This document shows positions 19,084 through 27,316 of a stretch of DNA of 64,000 nt, piece by piece. The notes under the pieces are model-generated. The model searched no databases. It saw only the letters and a list, made by a program, of their open reading frames with translations, and was not told where the DNA came from. Origin of the DNA: Bosea sp. 29B (lineage in GTDB: Bacteria; Pseudomonadota; Alphaproteobacteria; Rhizobiales; Beijerinckiaceae); the NCBI RefSeq assembly GCF_902506165.1, contig NZ_LR733817.1:5113625-5177624 (forward strand), in the 5' to 3' direction. Every line of letters starts with the position of its first letter. Positions within the stretch are counted from its first letter, which is position 1. The position numbers and the translations under genes were made by a program.

Positions 19084-20754
19084 GTGACCCGTTCCAGCGA
19101 CCAGCTCGTCTTCGTTCCGCTCGGTGGCCTCGGCGAGATCGGCATGAACGCCGCGCTCTACGGCTTCGGGCCGGAAAAGAAGCGCAAATGGATCCTGGTC
19201 GATTGCGGGCTCTCCTTCGCCGGGCCGGAGGCGCCGGGCGTCGACATCGTCCTGCCCGACCTCAGCTACATCATCCAGGATCGCGCCAATCTGCTCGGCA
19301 TCGTCATCACCCACGCCCATGAGGACCATATCGGCGCGCTCGCCGCGCTCTGGCCCTCGCTGCGCGTTCCGGTCTGGTGCACGCGCTTCGCCGCCGGGCT
19401 GCTGGCGACCCGGCGCCTCTCCGAGCCGGGCGCGCCCAAGGTCGAGATGAACATCGTCGCCCAGGGCGGGCGCTTCACGCTCGGCCCGTTCGATATCGAG
19501 TTCGTCCCGGTGGCGCATTCGATCCCGGAATCGAACGCGCTCGCGATCCGCACCCCGGCCGGCCTCGTCGTCCATACCGGCGACTGGAAGATCGACCCGA
19601 CCCCGCGCGTCGGCCTGCCGACCGACGAGGCGCGCCTGCGCGAGCTCGGCGAGGAGGGCGTGCTGGCGCTGATCTGCGACTCCACCAATGTCCTGCGCGA
19701 CGGCATCAGCCCGAGCGAGGCGGATGTCGCCGCCAAGCTCCAGGAGCTGGTCGCCTCCGCCCCGAACCGCGTCGCCGTCACGACCTTCGCCTCGAATGTG
19801 GCGCGCCTGCGCGCCGTCGCCGAGGCTGCGATGGCCAATCAGCGCGAGGTCGTCGTCGTCGGCCGCGCCATGGACCGCGTCATCGACGTCGCCCGCGAAT
19901 GCGGCTTCCTCGACGGCATTCCCGCTTTCCGCGGGGTCGAGACCTATGGCTATCTGCCGCGCGACAGGGTCGTGGCACTCGTGACCGGCAGCCAGGGTGA
20001 GCCGCGCGCCGCGCTCTCGCGGATTGCTGCCGACGACCATCCCGAGATCGCGCTCTCGCCGGGCGACCGGGTGATCTTCTCCTCCCGTACCATCCCCGGC
20101 AACGAGAAGGCCGTCGGCGCTATCCTCAATCGGCTGGCGCGCGACAATATCGAGATCATCACCGACCGCACCCATCTCGTGCATGTCTCCGGCCACCCGC
20201 GGCGCGAGGAACTGGCGCGGCTCTATGGCTGGCTGAAGCCGAAGATTGCCATCCCTGCTCATGGTGAGGATCAGCACCTGACCGAGCACGCCACCTTCGC
20301 CCGCAGTCTCGGCGTCAAGCATGTGCTGCGCGCCGGCAATGGCGATGTCGTTGCGATCGCCGAGGATGGGGCCCGCAAGCTCACCGAAGTCCAGCATGGC
20401 CGGCTCTACCAGGATGGCGAGCTGCTGATCGGCGCTCTCGACCGCACCATTCCCGAGCGCCGCAAGCTGTCCTTCGCCGGCGTCATCTCGATCGCGGTGG
20501 CGTTGGATGAGAAGGGCGAACTTGCCGGCGACCCGGAGGTCGCGCTGATCGGCCTGCCGCTTGCCGCCAAGGATGGCACGCCCTTCGACGATATCGTCGC
20601 CGACGCGGTCGAAGACCTGATCGAGGGCCTCTCCAAGGGCAAGCGCCGCGATCCGGAAGCCGTGCGCAGCGCGCTCGAACGCGGCGTGCGCGCCGCGGTC
20701 AACGAGGAGTGGGGCAAGAAGCCGCTGGTGAACGCGCTGGTGATCACGGTGTAG
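19084..20754 (+). CDS. rnj: Ribonuclease J
   Basis: This 556-residue metallo-beta-lactamase/beta-CASP nuclease has 5'-to-3' exo- and endonuclease activity in mRNA decay and rRNA maturation (family knowledge). The zinc motif is HTHAHEDHIGAL (H77, H79, D81, H82). Beta-CASP features and the C-terminal domain follow, for example GHPRREELARLYGWLKPK. I take the GTG at 19084 (VTRSSDQLVFVPLGG). The 169-bp gap after birA has no clear terminator. In alphaproteobacteria RNase J works alongside RNase E. Confidence 0.92.
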   Translation: MTRSSDQLVFVPLGGLGEIGMNAALYGFGPEKKRKWILVDCGLSFAGPEAPGVDIVLPDLSYIIQDRANLLGIVITHAHEDHIGALAALWPSLRVPVWCTRFAAGLLATRRLSEPGAPKVEMNIVAQGGRFTLGPFDIEFVPVAHSIPESNALAIRTPAGLVVHTGDWKIDPTPRVGLPTDEARLRELGEEGVLALICDSTNVLRDGISPSEADVAAKLQELVASAPNRVAVTTFASNVARLRAVAEAAMANQREVVVVGRAMDRVIDVARECGFLDGIPAFRGVETYGYLPRDRVVALVTGSQGEPRAALSRIAADDHPEIALSPGDRVIFSSRTIPGNEKAVGAILNRLARDNIEIITDRTHLVHVSGHPRREELARLYGWLKPKIAIPAHGEDQHLTEHATFARSLGVKHVLRAGNGDVVAIAEDGARKLTEVQHGRLYQDGELLIGALDRTIPERRKLSFAGVISIAVALDEKGELAGDPEVALIGLPLAAKDGTPFDDIVADAVEDLIEGLSKGKRRDPEAVRSALERGVRAAVNEEWGKKPLVNALVITV

Positions 20755-20802
20755 GATCGGGCATATCGCCAGCTGAACGCTGCGCCTGAACGGAGTCTTT
20801 GA

Positions 20803-21207
20803 ATGATCGGACGCCTCAACCACGTCGCCATCGCCGTGAAGGATCTTGCCGCCTCGACCGCGCTCTATCGCGATACGCTCGGCGCCCGCGTCTCGCAGCC
20901 GCTGCCGCAGCCTGAGCATGGCGTTACCGTGGTCTTCGTCGAGCTGCCGAACACCAAGGTCGAACTGCTGGAGCCGATGGGCGCGGATTCGCCGATCGCC
21001 AAATTCCTCGAGCGCAATCCCGACGGCGGCATCCACCACATCTGCTACGAGGTCGACGACATCCTCGCGGCGCGTGACCGGCTGAAGGCGCAGGGCGCGC
21101 GCGTGCTCGGCTCGGGCGAGCCGCGCATTGGCGCCCATGGCAAGCCGGTGCTGTTCCTGCACCCCAAGGATTTCTGTGGCACGCTCGTCGAGCTGGAACA
21201 GGCCTGA
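20803..21207 (+). CDS. mce: Methylmalonyl-CoA epimerase
   Basis: This 134-residue glyoxalase-fold enzyme interconverts the (R) and (S) forms of methylmalonyl-CoA in propionyl-CoA metabolism. Metal-ligand candidates are H7 (GRLNHVAIAV), H79 (GGIHHICYEVDD) and E130 (GTLVELEQ). Length is typical. It lies 48 bp after rnj and 3 bp before ridA, in the usual Rhizobiales order. The mutase partner genes are not in this window. Confidence 0.9.
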   Translation: MIGRLNHVAIAVKDLAASTALYRDTLGARVSQPLPQPEHGVTVVFVELPNTKVELLEPMGADSPIAKFLERNPDGGIHHICYEVDDILAARDRLKAQGARVLGSGEPRIGAHGKPVLFLHPKDFCGTLVELEQA

Positions 21208-21210
21208 GCC

Positions 21211-21612
21211 ATGACCTCCGAGATCGCATTCTTCGGCGAGCCGGAAGCCGGCTCGGCGCGCCCCTTCAGCCTCGCGACGCGGGCGGGCGGCCTCGTCTTC
21301 GTCTCCGGCCAGTCGGCTCCTCATGAGCCGGCCAAGGGAGTCTTGCGGGGCGAGACACCGGCCGAGCAGGTGCGGCAGGCGCTGGCGCATGTCGCCGCCA
21401 TCCTGGCCGAGGCCGGCAGCAGTCTCGATCGCGTCGTGCAGATGACGATGCTGATCACCGACCCCGGCGACTATGCCGCCTGCAATGCTGAATATGTGAA
21501 GCATTTCCCGAATGGCTTGCCGGCTCGGCACACCGCGCGGTTCGGCGTGCCGACCGACGCCAAGGTCGCGTTCGCATGCATTGCGTTGGCTGGCGAGGGC
21601 AGGCCGTCATGA
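21211..21612 (+). CDS. RidA-family (YjgF/UK114) protein
   Basis: This is 133 residues. The family core is visible: GGLVFVSGQSAPHE, AEQVRQALAHVAAILAEAGS, and the substrate-binding arginine R106 in LPARHTARFGVP with a late acidic residue (AGEG). RidA proteins hydrolyse reactive enamine/imine intermediates released by PLP enzymes. Subfamily members differ in specificity, so a deaminase role is likely but not certain. Its stop overlaps the next gene (ATGA). Confidence 0.82.
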   Translation: MTSEIAFFGEPEAGSARPFSLATRAGGLVFVSGQSAPHEPAKGVLRGETPAEQVRQALAHVAAILAEAGSSLDRVVQMTMLITDPGDYAACNAEYVKHFPNGLPARHTARFGVPTDAKVAFACIALAGEGRPS

Positions 21613-21839
21613 CGATCGGCGGCGGTCTCGCGGTCTATTTCGTGATCTGGTGGACGGTACTGTTCGCCGTGTTGCCTTTTGGCGTGCGCAGCCAGGCGGA
21701 AAGCGGCGACATCGAGAAGGGCACCGATCCCGGTGCTCCAGTCCTGCCGGGTCTGGTCAAGAAGGCGATCGCGACGACGATCCTCGCCGGCATCGTCTTT
21801 TGCATCGTCTGGTATGTCTGGACCCAGCTCGATGCCTGA
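21609..21839 (+). CDS. DUF1467-family small membrane protein
   Basis: This is 76 residues with two transmembrane segments (about 4-24 and 52-71). It has the family features WWTVLFAVLPFGVRSQAE and the short acidic, proline-containing loop GTDPGAPVLPGLVKKA. The function of DUF1467 is unknown. In many alphaproteobacteria the gene follows mce and precedes proS and lolC; here the synteny stops and a terminator follows. The ATG at 21609 overlaps the ridA stop. Confidence 0.82.
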   Translation: MTIGGGLAVYFVIWWTVLFAVLPFGVRSQAESGDIEKGTDPGAPVLPGLVKKAIATTILAGIVFCIVWYVWTQLDA

Positions 21840-22234
21840 ACAGTGTTCAGTAGAGCTTAGCGTATAGACCAAAACAAAAGGCAAGGCTTGCGCCTTGCCT
21901 TTGGAAGTCTGTTTTTTTACCGCAGTATCGGCGCGCCGTTATTCCCGCGCACTCATATACCAGACGGCTGTTTGTTCCTCCCGAGACCTGGTCCGCGGCG
22001 CCCTGAAAACGGTCGGGCGAGCCCAGCGCCAGAGTGATTAGCCGATCGCAATAATGTTGTCACCTGTTTAGGCAGGTCGAGATCGAGTTTTTTGCAAAAT
22101 TATTCCAATTTGCTCTTGTGCAGTGCAACATTGTTCGCCGTGCGCGATTCCGTGCCTTGTTCCAGTCATAGGATGCCGCTACCTCGCAAAGGCAGATGCG
22201 CCGGGCCGTTCCGGCGGTCAGGAGAGGTTTTCCG
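21840..22234. other. AT-richer intergenic region upstream of the secreted cyclophilin
   Basis: This 395-bp gap has a hairpin terminator at its left end and no supported gene. Bases 22040-22130 are notably AT-rich for this genome. They include an imperfect dyad (GCAAAATT 22094-22101 / AATTTGC 22107-22113) that could be a regulator site. I could not identify a convincing -35/-10 pair. The AGGAGAGG ribosome binding site of the next gene lies at its right end. Confidence 0.45.
21877..21918 (+). terminator. Probable intrinsic terminator after the DUF1467 gene
   Basis: A perfect 11-bp stem (21877-21887 with 21892-21902) closes a TTGC loop. The T-tract (GTTTTTTT, 21911-21918) begins 8 nt beyond the stem rather than directly after it, so efficiency may be reduced. 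It lies 37 bp downstream of the DUF1467 stop and marks the end of the birA-rnj-mce-ridA block. Confidence 0.6.
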
Positions 22235-22807
22235 ATGCTTCGCACCACGCTCGCCGCCCTGGCACTGTCCGCCTCGATCGGCCTGGCCCAGTCTCAAGCA
22301 AATGCCCAGGCGCCGGCACCGGCTAATCTCGATCCGCAGAACACCCTGGCACTCGACACCAAGGACGGGCGCGTCACCATCCGCCTGCGGCCGGACCTCG
22401 CGCCCAGGCATGTCGAGCAGATCAAGGCGCTGACCAAGCGCGGTTTCTATGACGGCATCGTCTTCCACCGCGTCATCGACGGCTTCATGGCCCAGACCGG
22501 CGATCCGAAAGGCGACGGCACCGGCGGTTCCGACCTGCCGAACATCCCGGCCGAATTCACTCCGACACCCTACAAGGTCGGCTCAGTCGGCATGGCGCGC
22601 TCCCAGAGCCCGAACTCGGCCAATTCGCAGTTCTTCATCTGCTTCGAGGGCTGCGGCTCGCTGACCGGCCAGTACACCCTGTTCGGCGAGGTCGTCTCGG
22701 GCATGGACGCCGTGCGCAAGATCAAGAAGGGCAGCAGCGCCAACAACGGTTCGGTGAGCGGCCCCGACAAGATCGTCCGCATGCGCCTGCTGGCGGACGC
22801 CAAGTAA
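22235..22807 (+). CDS. Secreted cyclophilin-type peptidyl-prolyl isomerase
   Basis: This is 190 residues. The first 25 (MLRTTLAALALSASIG... ANAQ) are a signal peptide, so it should fold proteins in the periplasm. The cyclophilin core is complete, with FHRVIDGFMAQTGDPKGDG (catalytic Arg in FHRV) and SMARSQSPNSANSQFFICF. The ATG at 22235 has a strong AGGAGAGG ribosome binding site; an in-frame ATG at 22196 would put basic residues before the signal peptide. It is paired with a signal-less paralogue at 23444. Confidence 0.9.
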   Translation: MLRTTLAALALSASIGLAQSQANAQAPAPANLDPQNTLALDTKDGRVTIRLRPDLAPRHVEQIKALTKRGFYDGIVFHRVIDGFMAQTGDPKGDGTGGSDLPNIPAEFTPTPYKVGSVGMARSQSPNSANSQFFICFEGCGSLTGQYTLFGEVVSGMDAVRKIKKGSSANNGSVSGPDKIVRMRLLADAK

Positions 22808-22811
22808 TCCG

Positions 22812-23444
22812 ATGCGCCGCTCGCGCGTGCCTGCGCTCATGCTTGTGCTGCTGGCCTGCGCCAGTGGCCCGGCGCAGGCGCAGGACACGCGCGACCTTGG
22901 CCTGCCGCCTGCTTCGGGCTTCCAGAACCCCGTCCTGCCACCGCCGTCCGGCTCGCAGAACCCGGTGCTGCCGCCGCAATCGGGCCAGCGCTACATGCCG
23001 GGTGTCGGCGGCCCGTTCGGCGAGGGCGCACGCCGTCCGGTGGCACCGTCTCCGACGCCCGGCGTCGATCGCGGCGTCATCGGCACCGTCAATCCCGAGA
23101 CGATCGGCTTCGGCGAAGCGACAGTCGACCGGCTCGACCAGATCGGGCCGGCGCTGCGGCGCTGCTGGAAGCCGCCTGCGCTCGATGCCCAAAGCGGCGG
23201 CGCCAGCGCCAGTGTCCGCTTCAGCTTGCGCCGCGACGGCACGCTCTTCGGCCAGCCGCGCGTCACCTGGGAGATGCGGCGCGCGCCGCCCGGTTTGCGC
23301 GAGCGTTTCAGCGACTCCTTGATGCGTGCGGTGCGCGATTGCACGCCGATGAGGTTGTCGCCGGGGCTCGGAGGGAGTATCGCAGGCCGCCCGATTACCA
23401 TCCGCTTCTTCGGCCGTGTGCCGACCAACGAAAGATCAGTCTGA
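22812..23444 (+). CDS. Secreted protein of unknown function with TonB/TolA-like C-terminal region
   Basis: This is 210 residues. A signal peptide (MRRSRVPALMLVLLACASGP...AQA) is followed by a Pro/Gly/Ser/Gln-rich segment with imperfect repeats (QNPVLPPPSGS, QNPVLPPQSGQ; about 36-60). The C-terminal domain (about 95-205) has the look of the TonB/TolA C-terminal fold: ALRRCWKPP, then VRFSLRRDGTLFG, two helices with a Cys (AVRDCTPMRL), and a final strand ITIRFFGR. There is no membrane anchor besides the signal. It lies 4 bp after one cyclophilin and overlaps the next by one base, so the three are probably co-translated. Role unknown. Confidence 0.6.
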   Translation: MRRSRVPALMLVLLACASGPAQAQDTRDLGLPPASGFQNPVLPPPSGSQNPVLPPQSGQRYMPGVGGPFGEGARRPVAPSPTPGVDRGVIGTVNPETIGFGEATVDRLDQIGPALRRCWKPPALDAQSGGASASVRFSLRRDGTLFGQPRVTWEMRRAPPGLRERFSDSLMRAVRDCTPMRLSPGLGGSIAGRPITIRFFGRVPTNERSV

Positions 23445-23911
23445 TGTCGCTCGATCCCGAGAACACCCTCGTCATGGAGACCACCAAGGGCCGCGTGGTG
23501 ATCAAGCTGCGGCCGGACCTCGCCCCCAACCATGTCGAGCGCATCAAGCTGCTCGCCCGCGAGGGCTTCTACGACGGCATCGTCTTCCACCGCGTCATCG
23601 ACGGCTTCATGGCGCAGGTCGGCTGCCCGCACGGCACCGGCACCGGCGGCTCGAGCTATCCGGACCTCGCCCAGGAGTTCAACGCCGAGCCGCATGTCCG
23701 CGGCATCTGCTCGATGGCCCGCGCCCAGAATCCGAATTCGGCCAACAGCCAGTTCTTCATCGTCTTCGACGACGCCCGCTTCCTCGACAAGCAGTACACC
23801 GCCTGGGGCCAAGTCGTGGAAGGCATGGAGAACGTCGACAAGATCAAGCGCGGCGAGCCGGTGCGCGATCCCGACTCCATCGTCTCGCTGAAGGTTCAGG
23901 CGGACGCCTGA
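23444..23911 (+). CDS. Cytosolic cyclophilin-type peptidyl-prolyl isomerase
   Basis: This is 155 residues without a signal peptide. The core motifs are GFYDGIVFHRVIDGFMAQVG, SMARAQNPNSANSQFFIVF and YTAWGQVVEGMENVDKI. It is very similar to the secreted cyclophilin at 22235 over its whole length, so the two probably arose by duplication and now serve different compartments. The ATG at 23444 overlaps the preceding stop; an upstream in-frame ATG at 23339 lies within the previous gene and was rejected. Confidence 0.92.
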   Translation: MSLDPENTLVMETTKGRVVIKLRPDLAPNHVERIKLLAREGFYDGIVFHRVIDGFMAQVGCPHGTGTGGSSYPDLAQEFNAEPHVRGICSMARAQNPNSANSQFFIVFDDARFLDKQYTAWGQVVEGMENVDKIKRGEPVRDPDSIVSLKVQADA

Positions 23912-23933
23912 GGCGTTCCCACACGTCGCGAAC

Positions 23934-23976
23934 AAAGTCATCCCGGGTCGACTTGGTCGGCCCGGGATGACTTTTT
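23934..23976 (+). terminator. Strong intrinsic terminator after the cyclophilin operon
   Basis: A perfect 14-bp stem (AAAGTCATCCCGGG at 23934-23947 with its complement at 23961-23974) has a 13-nt loop and ends in TTTTT (23972-23976). It lies 22 bp after the cyclophilin stop. The outer GTCAT/ATGAC bases resemble the edges of the REP-like elements at 3284 and 29123, so it may be a co-opted repeat. Confidence 0.85.
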
Positions 23977-23987
23977 AGGATCGGTCC

Positions 23988-25082
23988 ATGGACGTCGGCC
24001 TCTTCGACTTCGACCTGCCCGAGGAACGCATCGCGCTGCGGCCGGTGAGCCCGCGCGATGCGGCGAAACTGCTCGTCGTCCGCCCCGATGCGCCGGAGCC
24101 ATTCGAGGATCGCGGCATCCGCGACCTCGTCGAACTGCTCCAGCCGGGCGATGCCCTGGTGCTGAACGATACCCGCGTCATTCCCTCAAGGCTCTGGGGT
24201 CGGCGCTATCGCGGCGAAGCCTCGGCCCGCATCGAGATCATGCTGCACAAGCGCGAGGCGGATGACCGCTGGCGCGCCTTCGCTCGTCCGGCCAAGAAGC
24301 TCAATGTCGGCGAGACGATCGTCTTCGACAGCGACGGCGCCGGCAATGCCTGCGAACTCGCCCGGTTGCAGGCCGAGGTCGAGGACAAGGGGGAGGGCGG
24401 CGATATCGGCCTGCGCTTCTCGCTGACCGGCCCTTATCTCGACGAGGCGATCGCGCGGCTCGGTGAATTGCCGCTGCCACCCTATATCGCCGGCAAGCGT
24501 GCCACCGACCAGGCCGACGCCCGCGATTACCAGACGACCTATGCCCGCGAAGAAGGCGCCGTCGCTGCGCCGACGGCCGGCCTGCATTTCACGCCCGAGC
24601 TGTTCGCGGCGCTGAAGCAGCGCGGCGTCTCCAGCCATTTCGTTACGCTGCATGTCGGCGCCGGCACCTTCCTGCCGGTCAAGGCAGACGACACCGACGA
24701 ACATCGCATGCATGCAGAATGGGGCACGGTCAGCGCCGCGACGGCGGACGCGCTCAACGCGGTCAAGGCTGCGGGCGGGCGCATCGTCGCGGTCGGCACG
24801 ACCTCGCTGCGCCTGCTCGAAAGCGCGACCAGCGAGGATGGCGTCATCAAGCCGTTCTCGAGTGACACGGCGATCTTCATCACGCCGGGCTATCGCTTCC
24901 GCGCCGTCGACCTGCTGATGACCAATTTCCACCTGCCGCGCTCGACGCTGTTCATGCTGGTCAGCGCCTTCAGCGGGCTCGATGTGATGAAGCGCGCCTA
25001 TGCCCACGCCATCGCCGAGGGCTATCGCTTCTATTCCTATGGCGATGGCAGCCTGCTGTTTCGGGCCGACACGCCCGCCTGA
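23988..25082 (+). CDS. queA: S-adenosylmethionine:tRNA ribosyltransferase-isomerase
   Basis: This 364-residue cytosolic enzyme transfers the ribosyl moiety of SAM to preQ1 in tRNA to form epoxyqueuosine. It matches the family from the start ([24 protein letters not shown]) through the signatures [48 protein letters not shown] and TTSLRLLES, to the C-terminal [18 protein letters not shown]. Length is normal. The tgt gene, a frequent neighbour, is absent. Its stop abuts the stop of the convergent gene at 25083. Confidence 0.96.
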   Translation: MDVGLFDFDLPEERIALRPVSPRDAAKLLVVRPDAPEPFEDRGIRDLVELLQPGDALVLNDTRVIPSRLWGRRYRGEASARIEIMLHKREADDRWRAFARPAKKLNVGETIVFDSDGAGNACELARLQAEVEDKGEGGDIGLRFSLTGPYLDEAIARLGELPLPPYIAGKRATDQADARDYQTTYAREEGAVAAPTAGLHFTPELFAALKQRGVSSHFVTLHVGAGTFLPVKADDTDEHRMHAEWGTVSAATADALNAVKAAGGRIVAVGTTSLRLLESATSEDGVIKPFSSDTAIFITPGYRFRAVDLLMTNFHLPRSTLFMLVSAFSGLDVMKRAYAHAIAEGYRFYSYGDGSLLFRADTPA

Positions 25083-26099
25083 CTATTTTGCCGGCAGCGG
25101 CGGCACGCCCTTCTGCCATTCGCCCCAATTGCCGACGATGTGATCGACGACGCGCGATCCGACCACCTCGACATTGGCGACGGTCTCGGCGAAGCCGCCG
25201 GCCGTCTGGCCCGGCGCGGGGTCGAGATGCTGCTGGGTCGTCTCGTTCGGATTGCCCTGGTCGAAATTGACCGCGCCGCGCAGGCTGAGGATCCGGTCGG
25301 TGCCGAACTGGCGCTTGATCACCAGCGTGATTGCCGCCGCCTCCATCTCGGTGATGACATAGTCGTCGGCGCCATAGAGCTTCGCCATGTACTGCGCCTC
25401 CTTCGACAGGCCGGGGCCGTGGAAGAAGGTGTCGCCGGTCATATGCGTGCCGGTCTGGACGGAGGGCGCCGCGCGCGCCTTCTCGTCCGGGTAGCGCTGG
25501 CGATATTGCTTCGCCGACTCCGAATCCTGCAGGTTGACCCCGGCACTGAGCCGCGTCGCCCAGCCGACCAGCGTCGGGTTGAGCTTGAAGACCCGGTACT
25601 CCTCATAGCCCTTGCGCGGGATGAACACCGGCTCGCCCGGCTTGCCCTCCTCCGGCGCCCAGCGATGGCCGAGATCATAGTCGACCAGCCAGGTGCCCCA
25701 GGAGACGTCGCCAATCGTGCCGCGCGAAGGCGGCGTGCCGGCGACGCCGGTGATGACGAAATAGGCCTGCGAGAAGTCGTAGTCTGGATCGAGCAGGATC
25801 GCCTGCATCGAGGAGGACGAGTTGACCTTGCCCATGCCGAGCACCGCGCCGCAGACGCCGTCGTCATTGCAATAGGCCGGCTTCAGTGCGCCGCGCACCT
25901 CGTGCGGCTGGCTCTTCTGCCAATAGCGCTCATACCAGTGCTGGAACTCGCCGGCCCGGTCGCCGGTATTGGCGCCGATCTCGAACATCGAGGCGACGAA
26001 GACCTTGACCTTGGTCGGTGCTGCCTCTGCCGCACCGCCAATGCCGAGCGGGGCGAGGCTGAGAAGGGCTGCTCCGAGCCCGCTGGCGATCCGGTTCAT
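25083..26099 (-). CDS. Purine nucleoside permease (NUP)-family periplasmic protein
   Basis: This is 338 residues with a signal peptide (MNRIASGLGAALLSLAPLGIGGAAEA). The mature part matches the NUP family named from yeast nucleoside permeases: KVFVASMFEIGANTGDRAGE, AYFVITGVAGTPPSRGTIGD, and the nucleoside-phosphorylase-like segment ITEMEAAAITLVIKRQF with LSLRGAVNFDQGNP. The fold resembles purine nucleoside phosphorylases, and a periplasmic nucleoside-binding or processing role is likely; true transport is doubtful without membrane spans. I chose ATG 26099, which gives a clean signal peptide, over upstream in-frame ATGs that run into a repeat. It is convergent with queA. Confidence 0.82.
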   Translation of the reverse strand: MNRIASGLGAALLSLAPLGIGGAAEAAPTKVKVFVASMFEIGANTGDRAGEFQHWYERYWQKSQPHEVRGALKPAYCNDDGVCGAVLGMGKVNSSSSMQAILLDPDYDFSQAYFVITGVAGTPPSRGTIGDVSWGTWLVDYDLGHRWAPEEGKPGEPVFIPRKGYEEYRVFKLNPTLVGWATRLSAGVNLQDSESAKQYRQRYPDEKARAAPSVQTGTHMTGDTFFHGPGLSKEAQYMAKLYGADDYVITEMEAAAITLVIKRQFGTDRILSLRGAVNFDQGNPNETTQQHLDPAPGQTAGGFAETVANVEVVGSRVVDHIVGNWGEWQKGVPPLPAK

Positions 26100-26549
26100 G
26101 GCGCTCTCCTTGCCCCTGCGTGATGGAGCAGCCTTGCAGCTTGCATGCCGCGGCGGAGCGATCAAGCCGATCGCTGGAAAGGCTGGCCCGTCCCCCCCGC
26201 TCGCGGTTGGGAAGGGTCGGGTTGGGGGCGGGAAAGCAGGGCTCGGGCCGTCTTCCAGTCCGGCCGTCTTCCAGTCCAGTGCCGAGCGGCACTGCCCCCC
26301 ACCCGACCCTCCCCACCGCAAGCGGGGGGAGGGCTTGTGTACGGCATAGAGCGTCAGGCCTCCCTTCACGATGTCCTGGCCTAAACGGTCTCTGGCAGTC
26401 GAGTGACACTGCGCTCTGTCCGTTCCGGCTCGCATTCCGCCGGCAAAGATGCTACCCGGCATGCCGCAGCTTTTCAGCTTTGCGCGAATTCTGTTTGCTC
26501 GGCCGATTTGGGTCGAGCGGATGGCGCGTGAAGATCAATTCGAGGCGTC
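26100..26549. other. Divergent intergenic region holding a large inverted repeat
   Basis: This 450-bp gap separates the NUP-like gene (minus) and the YfgM-like gene (plus). About 140 bp of it is an inverted repeat (next entry). The rest holds no supported gene; open frames here translate the repeat and look artificial. No strong promoter pair was identified. Confidence 0.55.
26192..26333. repeat. Imperfect large inverted repeat with internal direct duplication
   Basis: A left arm (about 26192-26229, rich in runs of C then GGGTCGGGTTGGGG) is nearly the reverse complement of a right arm (about 26294-26333, CCCACCCGACCCTCCCC and AAGCGGGG). The arms are about 38-40 nt with some 64 nt between them. 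The middle has a 16-nt direct duplication (GGCCGTCTTCCAGTCC type, 26247-26278). This type of CCCTCCCC...GGGTCGGGTGGGG palindrome is common in Rhizobiales intergenic DNA (family knowledge). Confidence 0.7.
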
Positions 26550-27212
26550 ATGTCCGATATTTTCCGCGAGATCGACGAGGAGGTTCGCCGCGACAAGGCG
26601 GCGGCCGTCTTCAAGAAGTATGGCAATGTCTTCATCGCCGTCGCTGTGCTGGCGGTGGCCGGCGTTGCCGGCTGGCAGTTCTGGCAGCAGCAGGAGCGCA
26701 AGAAGGCCGAGGCCGTCGGCGCGAAGTTCGAGACCGCGGTCCGCGCCTCGCGCGACAACAACGCCAGCGCGGCTGAAGCGACGTTGACCGAGCTCGCCTC
26801 CAATGCGCCGGCCGGCTACCGGCTGCTCTCGCGTTTCCGCCTCGCGGCCGAGATCGGCAAGCGCGATGCGGCTGCCGGGGCGACCGCCTTCGACGCGGTC
26901 GCCAGCGATGCCGCGCTCGACCAGTATTATCGCGATCTCGCCCGCCTGCGCGCCGGCCTGCTGCGCGTCGACACCCTGCCCTATGCCGAACTGCGCAAGG
27001 AGCTCGAACCGCTGGCGACGCCGACCGGGCTGTGGCGCCATTCGGCCCGGGAATTCCTCGGCATCGCCGCGCTGAAGGCCAATCTCTTTGAGGATGCCGG
27101 ACGCTGGTTTGACGCTGTCGTCGCCGACCCGCAGACGCCGCAGGTCCTGCGCCAGCGCGTCGAACTCTATCTGACGCTGGTGCGCGGCGGCCCCGTCACC
27201 ATCAAGAACTGA
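26550..27212 (+). CDS. YfgM-like TPR membrane protein (tetratricopeptide repeat-like domain)
   Basis: This is 220 residues. A short cytosolic N-terminus (MSDIFREIDEEVRRDKAAAV) is followed by one transmembrane helix (about 28-45) and a periplasmic helical domain rich in Ala and Leu, with TPR-like helices to the C-terminus. This matches the YfgM/DUF2133-type proteins encoded next to der in many proteobacteria. Those associate with the SecYEG translocon and periplasmic chaperones in E. coli. Here bamB, often between yfgM and der, is missing; der follows after 104 bp that include a palindrome. Confidence 0.82.
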   Translation: MSDIFREIDEEVRRDKAAAVFKKYGNVFIAVAVLAVAGVAGWQFWQQQERKKAEAVGAKFETAVRASRDNNASAAEATLTELASNAPAGYRLLSRFRLAAEIGKRDAAAGATAFDAVASDAALDQYYRDLARLRAGLLRVDTLPYAELRKELEPLATPTGLWRHSAREFLGIAALKANLFEDAGRWFDAVVADPQTPQVLRQRVELYLTLVRGGPVTIKN

Positions 27213-27250
27213 CATTGGGCGCCGCCGCCAGAGGCGGGCGCCCTCCAGGC

Positions 27251-27296
27251 TTGGGCCTCGTCCGGACAGTGGAGCCACTTTCCGGACGAGGCCCAA
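27251..27296. repeat. Near-perfect 16-bp inverted repeat upstream of der
   Basis: TTGGGCCTCGTCCGGA (27251-27266) is exactly inverted at 27281-27296 around a 14-nt loop that is itself partly self-complementary. There is no T-tract, so it is not a standard terminator. It lies 20 bp before the der ATG and could attenuate or stabilise the transcript, or be a mobile palindrome. No second copy was seen in this window. Confidence 0.55.
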
Positions 27297-27316
27297 TGCT
27301 GCATTAAAGACGGATC

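Noticed and set aside
27251..27296. Intrinsic terminator before der
   Set aside because: The stem is strong but no T-tract follows in either direction, and der would then lack an evident promoter of its own.
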